A DNA stretch of 64,000 nt from Dryomyza anilis. Taxonomy: Eukaryota > Arthropoda > Insecta > Diptera > Dryomyzidae. Within the stretch, counting starts at the first letter, position 1; the number at the start of each line of letters is the position of its first letter. Location: assembly GCA_951804985.1 (NCBI GenBank), contig OX638131.1, forward strand, positions 58,186,351 through 58,250,350. Direction: 5' to 3'. Of the stretch, positions 10,781-21,582 are shown in pieces. Both the position numbers and the translations under genes were made by a program. The notes beneath the pieces are model-generated. The model ran no database searches, was not told the DNA's origin, and saw only the letters and a list, made by a program, of their open reading frames with translations.

Positions 10781-11212
10781 TAAATATGCCTTTTACAAAT
10801 ATAAATCATATATAATAATTTTTGCTTTTAAACATATATATCAAAAATAATAATTATTACATACTTTTATATATCGTCGGTGATACTGCGAAACTGCCTA
10901 TCTACATTTTTGAATACCTCTTACAAAATGAATTTTACAGAAAAAACAAAAATATTTTCATTCTCAATTATGCATTTAATTTATACAAAATTAAGTATGT
11001 CATAACTTATAATGGCATTAACCTAATTTATCCGATCCAAAAATCATTATAAACCCGATTATAACACAAAATATGGCGTAATTTTCACGTGCAGTTAGGC
11101 AGCCTCACCGACCATATATTTGTCAAAATTAATTATTTTTATTATTAAAAAATTAAATGGAAAAAGTTAAAAATAATTAATATAATCTGACTTTTTCTAA
11201 TAAAACCTAAAC

Positions 11213-12292
11213 TATAAATTATAAATTATAAATTATACATTATACATTATAAATTATAAATTATAAATTATAAATTATAAATTATAAATTATAAATTATA
11301 AATTATAAATTATAAATTATAAATTATAAATTATAAATTATAAATTATAAATTATAAATTATAAATTATAAATTATAAATTATAAATTATAAATTATAAA
11401 TTATAAATTATAAATTATAAATTATAAATTATAAATTATAAATTATAAATTATAAATTATAAATTATAAATTATAAATTATAAATTATAAATTATAAATT
11501 ATAAATTATAAATTATAAATTATAAATTATAAATTATAAATTATAAATTATAAATTATAAATTATAAATTATAAATTATAAATTATAAATTATAAATTAT
11601 AAATTATAAATTATAAATTATAAATTATAAATTATAAATTATAAATTATAAATTATAAATTATAAATTATAAATTATAAATTATAAATTATAAATTATAA
11701 ATTATAAATTATAAATTATAAATTATAAATTATAAATTATAAATTATAAATTATAAATTATAAATTATAAATTATAAATTATAAATTATAAATTATAAAT
11801 TATAAATTATAAATTATAAATTATAAATTATAAATTATAAATTATAAATTATAAATTATAAATTATAAATTATAAATTATAAATTATAAATTATAAATTA
11901 TAAATTATAAATTATAAATTATAAATTATAAATTATAAATTATAAATTATAAATTATAAATTATAAATTATAAATTATAAATTATAAATTATAAATTATA
12001 AATTATAAATTATAAATTATAAATTATAAATTATAAATTATAAATTATAAATTATAAATTATAAATTATAAATTATAAATTATAAATTATAAATTATAAA
12101 TTATAAATTATAAATTATAAATTATAAATTATAAATTATAAATTATAAATTATAAATTATAAATTATAAATTATAAATTATAAATTATAAATTATAAATT
12201 ATAAATTATAAATTATAAATTATAAATTATAAATTATAAATTATAAATTATAAATTATAAATTATAAATTATAAATTATAAATTATAAATTT
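11213..12292. repeat. Heptamer satellite (TAAATTA)n, about 154 units
   Basis: An almost perfectly regular 7-base tandem array runs for 1,080 bases. The only visible variants are two ACATTAT-type units near the left edge (about 11235-11246). The homogeneity points to recent expansion by slippage or unequal exchange. The array contains only A and T and ends abruptly at TTTGTCGCGAGCC. There is no spacer variation, so it is not a CRISPR array. Confidence 0.97.
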
Positions 12293-12410
12293 GTCGCGAG
12301 CCACAGACTTATATGATACTTCGCAAATGTTTAAATTTATTTGATGTCATTTTCATTGGTTTTTATTTTTTTACTTCAGAGGGAGAAACTTTTGTTATTA
12401 CTACCTGGTA

Positions 12411-12768
12411 GTTGTATCATGTTCAAAATGTTGAAGCTCTTTTAAAGATAATTTTTTCTCGATTCCTGCGTCGTGGGATCTATACGGTCGAATCTATACG
12501 GTGGTCATAGGTAAGTGCATCCAGTACTTCTAGCATACATTGTGCGTGAGTAAATCATGTATACACAATGACTACCGCCGTATGGAGCCGACCACAACAT
12601 TTGACCCTGGAAGCAGCAATCTAATTTTGCAATGATCAAAGTATGATCATTGCAATATGTGATAATGATTCATTATTGTTTTTTTTTTAAATATTTTTAA
12701 GTGACCATTCTTATATATGGATACATATATGTGTTCATATCTAATTATAAATAAGAAATATAATAAAA
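12411..12768 (+). repeat. Second, partial copy of the 9414-9770 segment
   Basis: This is a direct repeat of the central and right parts of the 8243-9869 element. It includes the TTTTTCTCGATTCCTGCGTCGT word, the long hairpin, the donor-like CATAGGTAAGTGCATC, the GCAATGATCA palindrome (12629-12653) and ATGGATACATATATGTGTTC. It stops at TCTAATTATA, just where A+T heptamer-like sequence resumes. The heptamer satellite thus lies between two copies of the same element. Confidence 0.8.
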
Positions 12769-13420
12769 TTAATTATAAATAAATAAGAAAAATATTTTCC
12801 CGATTATGAGATGGAAGCACCACTAATCATCATCAGTTCTAACGATCAAAATAATGGCAAGCATATAAGTGTCTCTTTTGAGTTGTACCACATGTGAACA
12901 ATACTCTGCCAAAACGCGCAACAGAAAATTGCAAATCGTTAGGTTACTTATACTTATTTGGCCATTGTAACCCATGATGGATTTCAGTCATAGAGTTAAC
13001 AATTTTTGTTTTCGCTTTTTTATTTTCAAAACTAACCTGATTCAGCGAGAAACCCAATGAGTTCTAAACACTAGTTTTCTGCCGCCAAGTAATTCCTGCT
13101 ACAGTCGACCGTCGACTATGTGAATGTGCAAAATACGAAATGGGTTCCGTTTCTACCTATATCGTCCGTCGTGTATGCGCATGAACTAATTAATTAAAAA
13201 GTGCAGAAAACGAAGACACCGTACAGTTTCTGTACTATGTAGAAATCGGATTTTGAATACAATGAGTTGGTAAATTATATTCAGGGCAATCATGAAGTCC
13301 GTCGTAGCGAAAATCCGAATCTCCGCCACAAATATGAATTTTTAACTATCATGAGTTCCGTGCGGAATGGATTTCCGCCTTGCCAATACAAAAATGTAAC
13401 TTCGAAATAAACTGTTTATG
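12769..13420. other. Anonymous stretch, no gene seen
   Basis: Moderately A+T-rich with somewhat more balanced composition than the flanks (for example 13080-13420), but all frames are short and no protein family is recognisable. No repeat shared with the rest of the window was noticed. Confidence 0.4.
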
Positions 13421-15262
13421 CCCAGTATACCACGACTCGGAGCCTCCAGTGTATCGAACAATTCTCGAAGTGGCTTCGAGAAAAAAAATCGATCTCGTTA
13501 TTATATCGAAACTAATTTTTATTGATTTTTGAATTCAATTGTTTAGATATTTTCTGAAATGTCTACGAGAAAAAAAATTGATCTCGTTGTTATGTCGAAA
13601 CTAATTTATAAAGATTTTCGTATTCAGTTGTACATCCTTTCTGGTACATGCCTGCTTTCGTCCACTGGATATAATTTAGAATGATATGCAGGTCCGAACA
13701 GTTTGCGTTCAAGTAATGTCATTGTCCGCAAGAGTTAGGTCAATTTCATTATTATAAAAGCAACGATTTTCGTTTATTTTTTAATAAATGTTAGAACTCA
13801 TGATTGCGACTCGTTTCCGATTTTAAAAATAAGGTCACCAGGTGTCCAGTGACCTTTTCTTTATGGCTGTATTTACTTTTGTTTAAAATAAATAGAGAGA
13901 ACATTATTTTTTATATTTTTATGTTAATTTCACTTTATTTCATTAAAAATAAATGTATGAAAATACTGAGCTTTGAATTTTCATTTTTTATTTATTTTTG
14001 TTTATGATGTCAGAAAAATGTTCGTTCAGAAATAAAAACCAGTTGGGAAGGTTAGATCACATGGGAAATTTTAAAGTTGGTTTTACTATGATAGTTAGGA
14101 TTATCAAAACTATAGTCGGTCTAAGCCGATTATACATACCCTACACATATGTGTGGTTACCATTCAAACTGGTATATAGGTCACCAGGGAATACGAATCC
14201 TGAAAATAACTACAAACTCTCAATCGTATAAGAATTACCATTCATTTGATACCCATATTTACAAATGGGTAGGTGTACCGAATTTCGATATTTTTTTTGG
14301 GAACCACAAGTCGTTTCGCGGGAAAACATTATCTTCATGTATTTGTGCATGAAGTCAATATATATTTGACCAAAAAAGTTTACCTAAGCACGTAAACAGT
14401 AAAATTGAGCTGTAGATGTAAATTTTATATGAGATAATTGAATATAAATGGTCAGATCACAGGTCACAATGAACCAATTTTTTCGCACATACAGCGTAGG
14501 TATATTAGTAATCTTAGTTATCAGTTTCATTCATCTCTTCAATTTTTTAAGTAGTTGGGATTTCAACAGACAGACGGACAGACGGACATCGCTAAATCGG
14601 CTCAGGAGGTCATGCTGATCAAGAATATATATAAGATGCTTCCTTCTGGGTGTTACAAACGGCGTACCAAACTGAATATACCCTTTCACTCTTAGTGTAG
14701 GGTATACAAAATGTAAACACATACTAAATTCGTAAACTCATTTTCGAAAACTATTTTGTTTAAATTGAAATTTAATATGAAAATAATATACGACAAATTA
14801 ATATAGAGTACCCAGTAGGAGCAACTGACAGAAAATAAAATGCAAGGAAATGATGATGGTTATAGTAATTGTGTTACGAAATTAAATTTAAAAGAATAAA
14901 AAAAATATATTAATGCGATTGTGCCGACCATGATGCGAAGGACATAATAAAAAAAAAATAGAGAGATAAAGAAATTTCTTTTTGATTTTTTTTTTATTGC
15001 CATTGCGGATGACATATATATTTGACGCATTTATTTAAACCAATCAGAAAGCCCCATTCTGTCGTCAAGAGCTTCTAGAACGCATCGAATCTGAAATAAT
15101 TCTCGTAACGAGAAACATTCATTATCTCGGTTCGATATCGGCCGACCGTTTTGGTAGAAATTTGCCTTTATTATCATTGCGAGAAATGGCATCGATATCG
15201 GAAAAATTCTTCGACATTTCGAAACATTTTCGTTGCGATATCGAACCAGTTTGGTATACTGG
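13421..15262. mobile_element. Possible TIR element with CCCAGTATACCA ends
   Basis: CCCAGTATACCA at 13421-13432 is mirrored by TGGTATACTGGG ending at 15262; words with TCGAA and ATCGAT recur near both ends. An 89-base tandem duplication beginning CGAGAAAAAAAATCGATCTC lies at 13477-13654. Dispersed-repeat copy B (14037-14705) sits inside. No TSD is clear and a 12-base TIR can arise by chance in such DNA, so the call is weak. Confidence 0.3.
14037..14705 (+). repeat. Dispersed fly-type repeat, copy B
   Basis: Co-linear with copy A over its whole length: AACCAGTTGGGAAGGTTAGA start, AGTCGGTCTAAGCCGATTAT palindrome, GACAGACGGACAGACGGACA tract near 14568, TGATCAAGAATATATATA and the closing AGTGTAGGGTATA. 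It differs by scattered substitutions and short indels. It carries no gene. Confidence 0.75.
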
Positions 15263-15539
15263 GTGTCAAATCAGTAAAAATTGACCAACAAAAATTAAAA
15301 TCATTTTTGCAACAAATTGTTAGAAATATAATATTTTGAAGAAAATTGTTTAATTTGCCTACAAATATTTTTGTGGGCGATTAATTGAATTGAATTGATA
15401 GGCCTATGGAGTAGTATCGGATCTTTGGCCAGCTCCTACTTACAATTCTCGCGCAAAAGGGACGGACGGCTATAGATTTACTGGACACTGCAGCAGGAGA
15501 TTCCTAGAATCGAGAAAAATATGGCCAGAGCGAAATCTC
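15263..15539. other. Linker DNA with a short direct repeat to copia pol
   Basis: CGGATCTTTGGCCAGCTCCTACT at about 15419-15441 (given here in two parts: GATCTTTGGCC and AGCTCCTACT) recurs with one change at 16041-16062, inside the 3' end of the copia reading frame. This may mark a duplicated copia 3' fragment or a deletion endpoint. Confidence 0.4.
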
Positions 15540-15812
15540 ATAAAAAGTGTGCTGAGCAGCAGTGTTGGTTGGTTGGGCTGTTTGCCTCGGCCAGCTCGTG
15601 CAGAACCAGCTCCAGCGCATGCTGAAAATGTGGAAGCGAGCGAAACGATCTCACTCTCTCACGATCTCTCTCTCGCTATCTCACAGGCGTTGTTTCCCAG
15701 AATGGACTTGATCAACTTGTGCTCGAGCAGACAGTAAAGCGTCACCTCATCGTCGCCGCTGAGCGCCACCTCATTGTCGACGAGTTTGACCAGATAGAGT
15801 TGCAGCGGAGTT
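15540..15812 (-). pseudogene. GC-rich coding island, RIC1-like fragment
   Basis: Read on the minus strand, about 15806-15672 gives one open stretch of ~45 codons with strong third-position G/C, unlike its neighbours; it contains DDEVTLYCLLEHKLIK and LGNNACEIAR. A second frame at about 15635-15550 reads LPHFQHALELVLHELAEA. That order (EIAR, then LPxFxHALELxLHE) resembles, from memory, the conserved part of RIC1, the Rab6 guanine-exchange partner subunit. The two parts are separated by a GA-rich tract (15640-15680) that shifts the frame, either a small intron or an insertion. It lies just downstream of the copia RNase H remnant, so it may be a captured or stranded host exon. Other families remain possible. 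Confidence 0.35.
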
Positions 15813-16023
15813 CAGCCGCGTGTCTTATCCAGCACATTGGAAATTTAGAGCGACAGCCACAGATTCAGAAAAGAGACAGTCGCGCAGTGGACAAATAAAT
15901 GTAACTAATTAACATTTTCTAATTTCTATACTTTTGTTAAACCAATCACAAGTGAAATGAATTAATTTTATGCTCTAACATAAAAATACTTTTTTTAATT
16001 GCAATGTGTACAGTAGTTTCTTC

Positions 16024-16415
16024 TTAATTCGTGAAGTTCAGATCTTTGGTCAGCTCCTACTAGTTGTATAAGTAGATAGCTGGCGGACGACCTTCTTGTA
16101 CCTTCTATTTCCAGACTTAGACTTTTTAACCACAAGGCCAATTGAGTAGCTGCTGCTAGTGTCATGTACTCAGATTCCGTCGAAGATAACGCTATGGTTG
16201 GTTGTTGCTTGCTATTCCACGATATCGATCCATTCATGTATCGACGTTCGTCTTCATCTGCAGCCCAGTCTGCATCGGAAAATCCAATAATTTCAGCATT
16301 TCCATTTTTTGTATATTCCAGCTTGATCGTCTTGGTTCCTTGTAAGTAGCGAAATACCCTTTTCACCGCATTCCAATGAGCTTTCCCAGGATTGTTATTG
16401 AATTTACTTAATTGA
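16024..16415 (-). pseudogene. Copia 1 RNase H fragment
   Basis: This minus-strand frame carries AVNQLSKFNNNPGKAHW, RVFRYLQGTK, GFSDADWAADED and ALSSTESEYMTLAAA, the standard landmarks of the copia connection/RNase H domain, including the SDADWA aspartate and the TESEY glutamate. The start of the domain is cut off by the MITE at 16416-16424. Towards the end the frame jumps to GADQRSELHELRRN, resembling the last residues of copia pol, so an internal deletion has removed the piece between. RNase H would degrade the RNA strand in reverse transcription. Confidence 0.85.
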
Positions 16416-16423
16416 TTCACAGC

Positions 16424-17482
16424 TAGGGAATACAATTTTTACCTGTTTTCGTAATCCCGGGATTTCGGGATTGAACACTTTTCAATCCCGGGATTAGTTC
16501 AAAATACAAGTAATATAGAAAAATATTTGTTTTACTCCATACTAAAACCATAATTTGACTTTTTTTAGTTATTTTTAAAGCATTTTAAATATAATAGCTG
16601 GAATGCTAGAGCTTTGGCTGTAGATCACACGCCACGGGAGCACAGTTAATGATTAACAGGAACTTACTATAATTATAATAGATATTGTCTAAACTAACGA
16701 TAAAAATAACAAAACTTCTGGCAGTTTTCTATATTTTGAAATTTGCTATTTTAACGATTTTTCGTCGAAAAACAAAATAAATTATATATTGTGAGTTTTA
16801 TACACAAGATAGTCTTTATCAGATTTCTTCTCAAAAAATTACGAAAAAGAAACAATTAGTATGCAATAATAATTAATAATAATTTTGTTGCATTATGTTT
16901 ATAAAAAAAACAACACAAATTAGGTAAAGAGACCGAATATTTAAAAGTACAACAGATAAAAAAGCTTGAAATAACAGTTGTGAACTAAGTTCAAACCGCC
17001 ATAAACTATTTATATTATGATATCCATTTTAAAAATGGTCTAATAAAGATTTTCGAATTTATTTTCAAATATGTATTTAAAAACTTATTAGAATTTTAGC
17101 ATTTCTGTATATATTAAAATTTGTCTACATAGTAATTATAATAAATCGAATCAAATAAAACGTATAATAATGCAATGTCAAAATTTTTCTAAGTAATTAT
17201 TGGTATCTAGTACCTAATTTTTTAATCTTATTGATTTATCTCGTATATAAGACTTTGGTTTTAGCTTTGGTTGGGATAAATTAAATTCATTTATTTTATA
17301 CTAAATTTTATATCATGTTTTGTATTGAGAGCTCTGGAATGAATTTTATATCGAGTCGTTTTTGCAGTACTATTACAAAATACAGATTTTTTTCCAACCC
17401 CAAAAATCCCGGGATTAGTACTTTTTAATCCCGGGATTTTCGGGACTAGAAAATGGTCGGGATCCCGGGATTGTTTTCCCTA
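16424..17482. mobile_element. Non-autonomous hAT-type element inside copia RNase H
   Basis: The ends are TAGGGAATACAAT and, inverted, TAGGGAAAACAAT, followed inward by repeated TCCCGGGATT words in both orientations. The target duplication TTCACAGC is perfect and 8 bases long (16416-16423 and 17483-17490). The YAGGG ends and 8-base TSD are diagnostic of hAT. The interior is A+T-rich with no transposase. Removing one TSD copy and the insert brings the flanking copia frames together. Confidence 0.92.
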
Positions 17483-17529
17483 TTCACAGCTTGACAAATA
17501 TCCGGTCTTGTACATTGAGCCGCAAACAT

Positions 17530-18641
17530 TAGGCTACCGATAGCTTCCTGATATGGAATTTAAGACTTTGTATATTTTCTAAATTTCTTTATATCTTCAT
17601 TCCCAAATAATATTGAGCTCTTCCCAAATCTTTTATTTTAAAATGTGTCTTTAGATAATCTTTTATGTCATTCTTTGCTTTTGCGCTATTCGAAAGTATT
17701 AGCATATCATCTATGTATATGGCCACATAGATTCTAGTATTGTCGTCTACTTTGTAATATACGCAGGGATCAGTATTGGAACGTTTCAAGCCGAATTGTT
17801 TTAACTCAAAGTCTAATTTCTTGTTCCATGCTAAACTTGCCTGTTTTAATCCGTACATGGTTTTTTGTAATTTACATACCTTCAATGAATTATTTGTATA
17901 TTCGAATCCTTCTGGTTGCAGTATATACACCTCTTCATATAAATTGCTCTGAAAAAAGGCAGTAACTGCGTCCATCTGATCTACTTGCATGTCAAATTTA
18001 ATCGCAACCACTAGCAAGTAACGAATTGAAGAGTATCTGACAACAGGGGAGTATGTTTCTTCAAAATCGATTCCCTTGCGTTGACTGCACTCCTTCACAA
18101 CAAGCTTTGCTTTATAAATAACATCTTCATTATCACTTCTTTTGGTTTTGGTTTTGCATTTAATGGTTCTTTTATCCACAGGCATATCGGTTATAATCCA
18201 TGTAAATTCATCTTGCATCGTAGCTAACCAGAATTCCTTATCTGGCCGACGCATAGCGTTTAGAACAGAAAGCGGATCGTTTTCATCAATTGAACTACAC
18301 ATACAAAAATTGAATTTTCGTTGATTTTGTATGCTCGTCGAACGTCTCAATGGAACTATTTTGGATCAACAACGATCTCATCCTCAGCAATGCAAATTCA
18401 TATTCTGGATTAACGACATCAGGCTCAGCGCTGCTAGCATCATCCCCCACTTCATTCTCATTCCACAGGCAGATGAGAATGATTCTTCAGCGATTTGAAT
18501 CCATTCGCATTCTGTATGTTCTTCTCTACAGGTATTCGCATAAAATGTATTTTCCTTGAAGATCACGTCACGGCTAATAGTCATCTTTCTAGTTTTCGGA
18601 TTGAATACTCGATATCCCTTGGAATCATCTGCATATCCCAC
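17530..18641 (-). pseudogene. Copia 1 reverse transcriptase and linker
   Basis: The minus-strand frame 18350-17589 (about 250 codons) is a near-complete RVT_2-type reverse transcriptase: EFWLATMQDE, CKTKTKR, VVKECSQRKGIDFEETYSPV, MDAVTAFFQSNLYEEVYI, KTMYGLKQASLAWNKK and the catalytic YIDDM near residue 218. The canonical DVKTAFLNG position reads MDAVTAFFQS, so the first catalytic aspartate is retained. Upstream (18641-18384) a linker frame contains GYRVFNPKTRK, typical of the region after integrase. A frameshift separates the two frames. Downstream, at about 17590-17500, several stops occur before the MITE. Confidence 0.88.
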
Positions 18642-18669
18642 AAATATGCATAATTCGGACTTGAAATCC

Positions 18670-19570
18670 CACTTCTAGCGTTTCTGTTTGGGAACATGAA
18701 CAAGAGCAAGACAACCAAAAACTTTCAAACTGGATAAGTCAGGTTTCTTACCTTGCCATAGTTCCTCCGGAGTGCTCGCCAGAACTTTGTGTGGTGATGT
18801 ATTTGCTAAATATACCGCTGTACTGCAAGCTTCTGCCCAATATTCCTTTAATAAATTCGCGACAATCATCGATTTTGCCTTCTTTATTTACACGTTCGGA
18901 AACCCCATTTTGCTCGGGATTGTAGGCAACTGTAGTTTGATGGCATATTTCCGAATTTTTCAATATAGTTGTCATGTCATTATTGATATACTCTCTGCCA
19001 TTATCAGATCGAAGAATTTGAATTTAACAGTCAGTTTGTTTTTCTGCAAAAGCTTTAAAATCAGCAAAAATCTGCTTCACCTCTGCCTTCGATTTCATGA
19101 AGAATATAATTATATTTCTGGTGTAGTCATTAATGAATGCAATAAAATATTTACATCCACCAATTGATTCCATCTCCATTGGCCCACAGAGATCGGTGTG
19201 CACCAATGCCAGCTTGCTGTCAACTCGGTGACCTTCTTTTGGAAAAACATTTCGCTTCTGCTTGCCTTTTGCGCAAGAAATGCATGAGTCAATCACGTTT
19301 TGTGTGCACCAATGCCAGCTTGCTGTCAACTCGGTGACCTTCTTTTGGAAAAACATTTCGCTTCTGCTTGCCTTTTGCGCAAGAAATGCATGAGTCAATC
19401 ACGTTTTTGGACTTAAAATTGATTCCGATTGCTATTCCATTTTTTAGTAAATTCATTCTATTCGGATTTCAATGTCCGAGCCTCTGATGCAATAATTCAT
19501 ATGTGTTTGCAAACGTTGCTACCATAGCACTTCGAACAGGATGGGTATTACATTGAAGTTTGTACATACC
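18670..19570 (-). pseudogene. Copia 1 integrase with internal duplication
   Basis: In order: ELLHQRLGH and CISCAKGKQ (pre-integrase zinc-binding HHCC), ALVHTDLCGPM (first catalytic Asp), YFIAFINDYTR, RSDNGREY (second Asp), NPEQNGVSER (catalytic Glu) and SPEELWQGKKPDLSSLKVFG after it. A stop interrupts LGH-NPNRM, another follows EKQTDC, and the 106-base tandem duplication at 19196-19407 shifts the frame because 106 is not a multiple of three. The catalytic residues are recognisable but no continuous protein remains. Confidence 0.85.
19196..19407. repeat. 106-bp tandem duplication in copia integrase
   Basis: The stretch starting CACCAATGCCAGCTTGCTGT at 19201 recurs at 19307 with essentially no differences over about 104 bases, up to CAATCACGTTTT. 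The near identity of the two units shows that the duplication is younger than most other lesions in this copia copy. Confidence 0.93.
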
Positions 19571-19580
19571 ATTCGTTAAC

Positions 19581-19882
19581 CAAATGAAGCCGCGGTAGCT
19601 CAGTGGTTAGTGCGTTGGACTGCCAGCCGAAAGGTCCCCGGTTGAAACCTGGACTGGGGCTAACAACATCTTTTCATAGAAACATGTTTCTATACCTCTC
19701 GGCAGTAAATGGCAAACCTTCGAGAGTAAAGCATTGCCTATGAAAAGCTCTCACCCGCCGTTCGGCAATAACTGTAGGTCCCACCACTTTGAGTACAAAT
19801 GTAACACGCACAGCTCAAAATGGTGAGAGAGCTCGGCCCAAGTTCTTATAGGACTGTAGTGCCAAACTATTATATTATTATT
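19581..19882 (+). mobile_element. tRNA-derived SINE, copy 1, inserted in copia
   Basis: The head GCGGTAGCTCAGTGGTTAGT carries an RNA polymerase III A box (TAGCTCAGTGG) and 40 bases later a B box-like GGTTGAAACC (consensus GGTTCRANNCC, so partly decayed). The body includes CTCTCGGCAGTAAATGGCAA and GAAAAGCTCTCACCCGCCG and ends GCCAAACTATTAT(ATT)n. ATTCGTTAAC flanks it on both sides (19571-19580, 19883-19892), a LINE-type target duplication. The first few bases CAAATGAA before the head may be extra 5' sequence. Confidence 0.92.
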
Positions 19883-19892
19883 ATTCGTTAAC

Positions 19893-20245
19893 GTTGCTGC
19901 AGTTAATTTTTCGCCAGTTTGATTGTAGATCTTGCATACATTTTTACGTACTTTACGTACAATCTCACTAACAGAAAGTAAATTTGTAGCCAAATCTGGA
20001 ATATGCAATACATTGTAAACCGGTGTCACTGATTCCATCGAGCCTTTTGTTGTGCTGAAGCAAAAATCATGACAGCCTGCAGTCTTAACCACTTTATTGT
20101 CAGACATCATTATTTCATTATTTCCCGTACATCGCTTGTAATTTGTCAGCCAATCACACCTTCGCGACATGTGTGTTGACGCGTTACTATCAATGTACCA
20201 ACTGTCTTCGTCGATTTTACCGGATACAAATGCTGAATTGTTCAC
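19893..20245 (-). pseudogene. Copia 1 protease region
   Basis: The frame reads WYIDSNASTHMSRR and later TPVYNVLHIPDLATNLLSVS, the copia aspartic protease and the segment that leads into pre-integrase. The catalytic triplet DSG is DSN here, a change that should abolish activity. The apparent frame continues on into the SINE (19882-19751), where the residues are no longer copia. In life the protease would release capsid and enzymes from the polyprotein. Confidence 0.85.
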
Positions 20246-20269
20246 TCGATTCTTGAATTTTTGGTTCTT

Positions 20270-20960
20270 TGGAGCTTTATCTTTGACGCAGTTCTTGGCA
20301 AAGTGGCCTATTCCATTTCAGTTGTAACATCTCGGTTCTTTAACAGTTTTTGCGATTTTGGCCATAAAATGCGGTTACGCTGTTACTTCCTGAATCTTAT
20401 CGCACATCTTGTAAAAGTTTAGTTTTTACAAAGTCGCCTGTAATTTCGACGCCGCAACTCTGTAATCCTAAGATCATTGGTCTGTATTCCTCCGGCAAAC
20501 CAGCAAAAAGAAGTGACCCGACCCAATCATCACTTACATTAAACTTTATTGCGTTCAGTGTTCGCGGTGGAAATGATGCCGTTGACATACTCGGTTATGC
20601 TCCCACATTTTTCAAACTTGATGGTCGTTAGCTGTGCTAGTAAGCTGCATCATCTTGTTAGACCGTTGTCCTTAAACATCGAATTTAGCTTTTCCCAGGC
20701 TTCAAATACTGTCTTCGTGCATTGCATGTGCACGAAATTATCACCGCCCAAAGGCAGGACGATCTTTCCGCGCGCCTTTATGCTGCGTTTGCGATCAGCT
20801 TCGGAGAGTTCTTCGTAATCTTGCTGACCTCGACAATATCCCACAATTCTTCCATCTCTAGAATTGTCCGCATTGCAAACGCCCATTGCGAATAGTTATC
20901 ACGCCCCTTTAGTTTTTCAATTTGATGCCAATTGCCGGACTTGAAATCGTTATTCGCCAT
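20270..20960 (-). pseudogene. Copia 1 gag
   Basis: It begins at the ATG at 20960: MANNDFKSGNWHQIEKLKGR, followed by NYSQWAFAMRTILEMEELW, the usual start of copia capsid. A frameshift near 20800 moves to DYEELSEADRKRSIKARG and HMQCTKTVFEAWEKLNSMF; a further shift near 20600 leads to LLFAGLPEEYRPMILGLQ. The CCHC zinc knuckle near 20330-20290 has a stop where the second Cys should be (TGA, plus-strand TCA at 20318-20320). Gag would form the particle and bind RNA. Confidence 0.85.
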
Positions 20961-21049
20961 ATCAAAGAAAATGTTTCTTTCTTTTTTTTTTATTGAAAAA
21001 AAAAATGTTAATTTAATTTTTCACAAACTGACTTAACAAACAAAACTAA

Positions 21050-21064
21050 GGCCCATAACCTGTT
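21050..21064 (-). promoter_or_regulatory. Copia 1 primer-binding site
   Basis: On the minus strand the sequence reads AACAGGTTATGGGCC, matching the classical copia PBS region as I remember it, where an internal fragment of initiator tRNA-Met primes first-strand synthesis. It lies directly inside the putative LTR end. Confidence 0.8.
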
Positions 21065-21193
21065 AGAACAGTAATTTATTTGAAAGTGAAAAAGTGTATC
21101 GAAAGTATTGACATTAAAATAAACAATAGTTTGATGAACAAACAACTCTATAAATACAATATTTAATTACAAGGTATAATTCGTACATCAACA
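21061..21193 (-). repeat. Putative 5' LTR of copia 1
   Basis: On the minus strand it begins TGTTGATGTACG and ends TTCTAACA, with a TATA-like GTATTTATAGAG inside, and it abuts the PBS. The length, about 133 bases, is short but possible for copia. The outer boundary is inferred from the TGTTG start only, since no second LTR is present for comparison. Confidence 0.55.
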
Positions 21194-21582
21194 CAAATGA
21201 ATATTAAAGTACTTCAGGAATATTTAAATGCCCAATCCCCAAAATTATTCAAAAAATTACACACTTAACCGAAGTGTTTCTAATCTGGTGTTTTGTATTA
21301 AATAAAATTTAATAATTTTTAGCCGTTTTTTGAGAAATATTTGGACGTTGGGTAATGGCATCACTGGTGAGCAGTCGAGATTTTTTCGTACTGACAAAGT
21401 GTTTTAATATTTAATATTCAATATTAAAAAATAAATATAAATCCGAAAGTGAAAACGTTAATTTCTTTATGATTAATATTCAGACATAACAGTTTAAAAA
21501 AATATCAAAAATTTACGTTAAGTACTCTGTGTTACATTAGACTGCCCATGGAAAATCATGATTTCGAATCGAGAGGAGGTCA

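Larger units (their letters stand above)
15995..21193 (-). mobile_element. Copia-type LTR retrotransposon 1, decayed and nested
   Basis: The minus strand carries, in copia order, 5' LTR (about 21193-21061), PBS, gag, protease, integrase, reverse transcriptase and RNase H. The order and the RVT_2-type motifs place it in Ty1/copia. It is interrupted by a SINE (19581-19882) and a hAT-type MITE (16424-17482), carries a 106-base tandem duplication in integrase, and has several stops and frameshifts. The 3' LTR is not recognisable to the left of 15995. The element cannot move autonomously as it stands. Confidence 0.9.

Noticed and set aside
11213..12292. CRISPR-like or telomere-like array
   Set aside because: The array is a continuous 7-base repeat with no spacers, contains no G or C, and is bounded by ordinary sequence on both sides; it is a simple satellite.
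13421..15262. Firm call of a new transposon from the 12-base CCCAGTATACCA TIR
   Set aside because: No TSD and no further arm similarity; kept only as a low-confidence feature.
15549..15737. Plus-strand 62-residue protein
   Set aside because: It is the antisense of the GC-rich coding island; the minus strand has the better codon pattern and motifs.
19591..19660. tRNA gene on the plus strand within copia
   Set aside because: It is the head of SINE copy 1; its B box is degraded and it is bounded by a target duplication.
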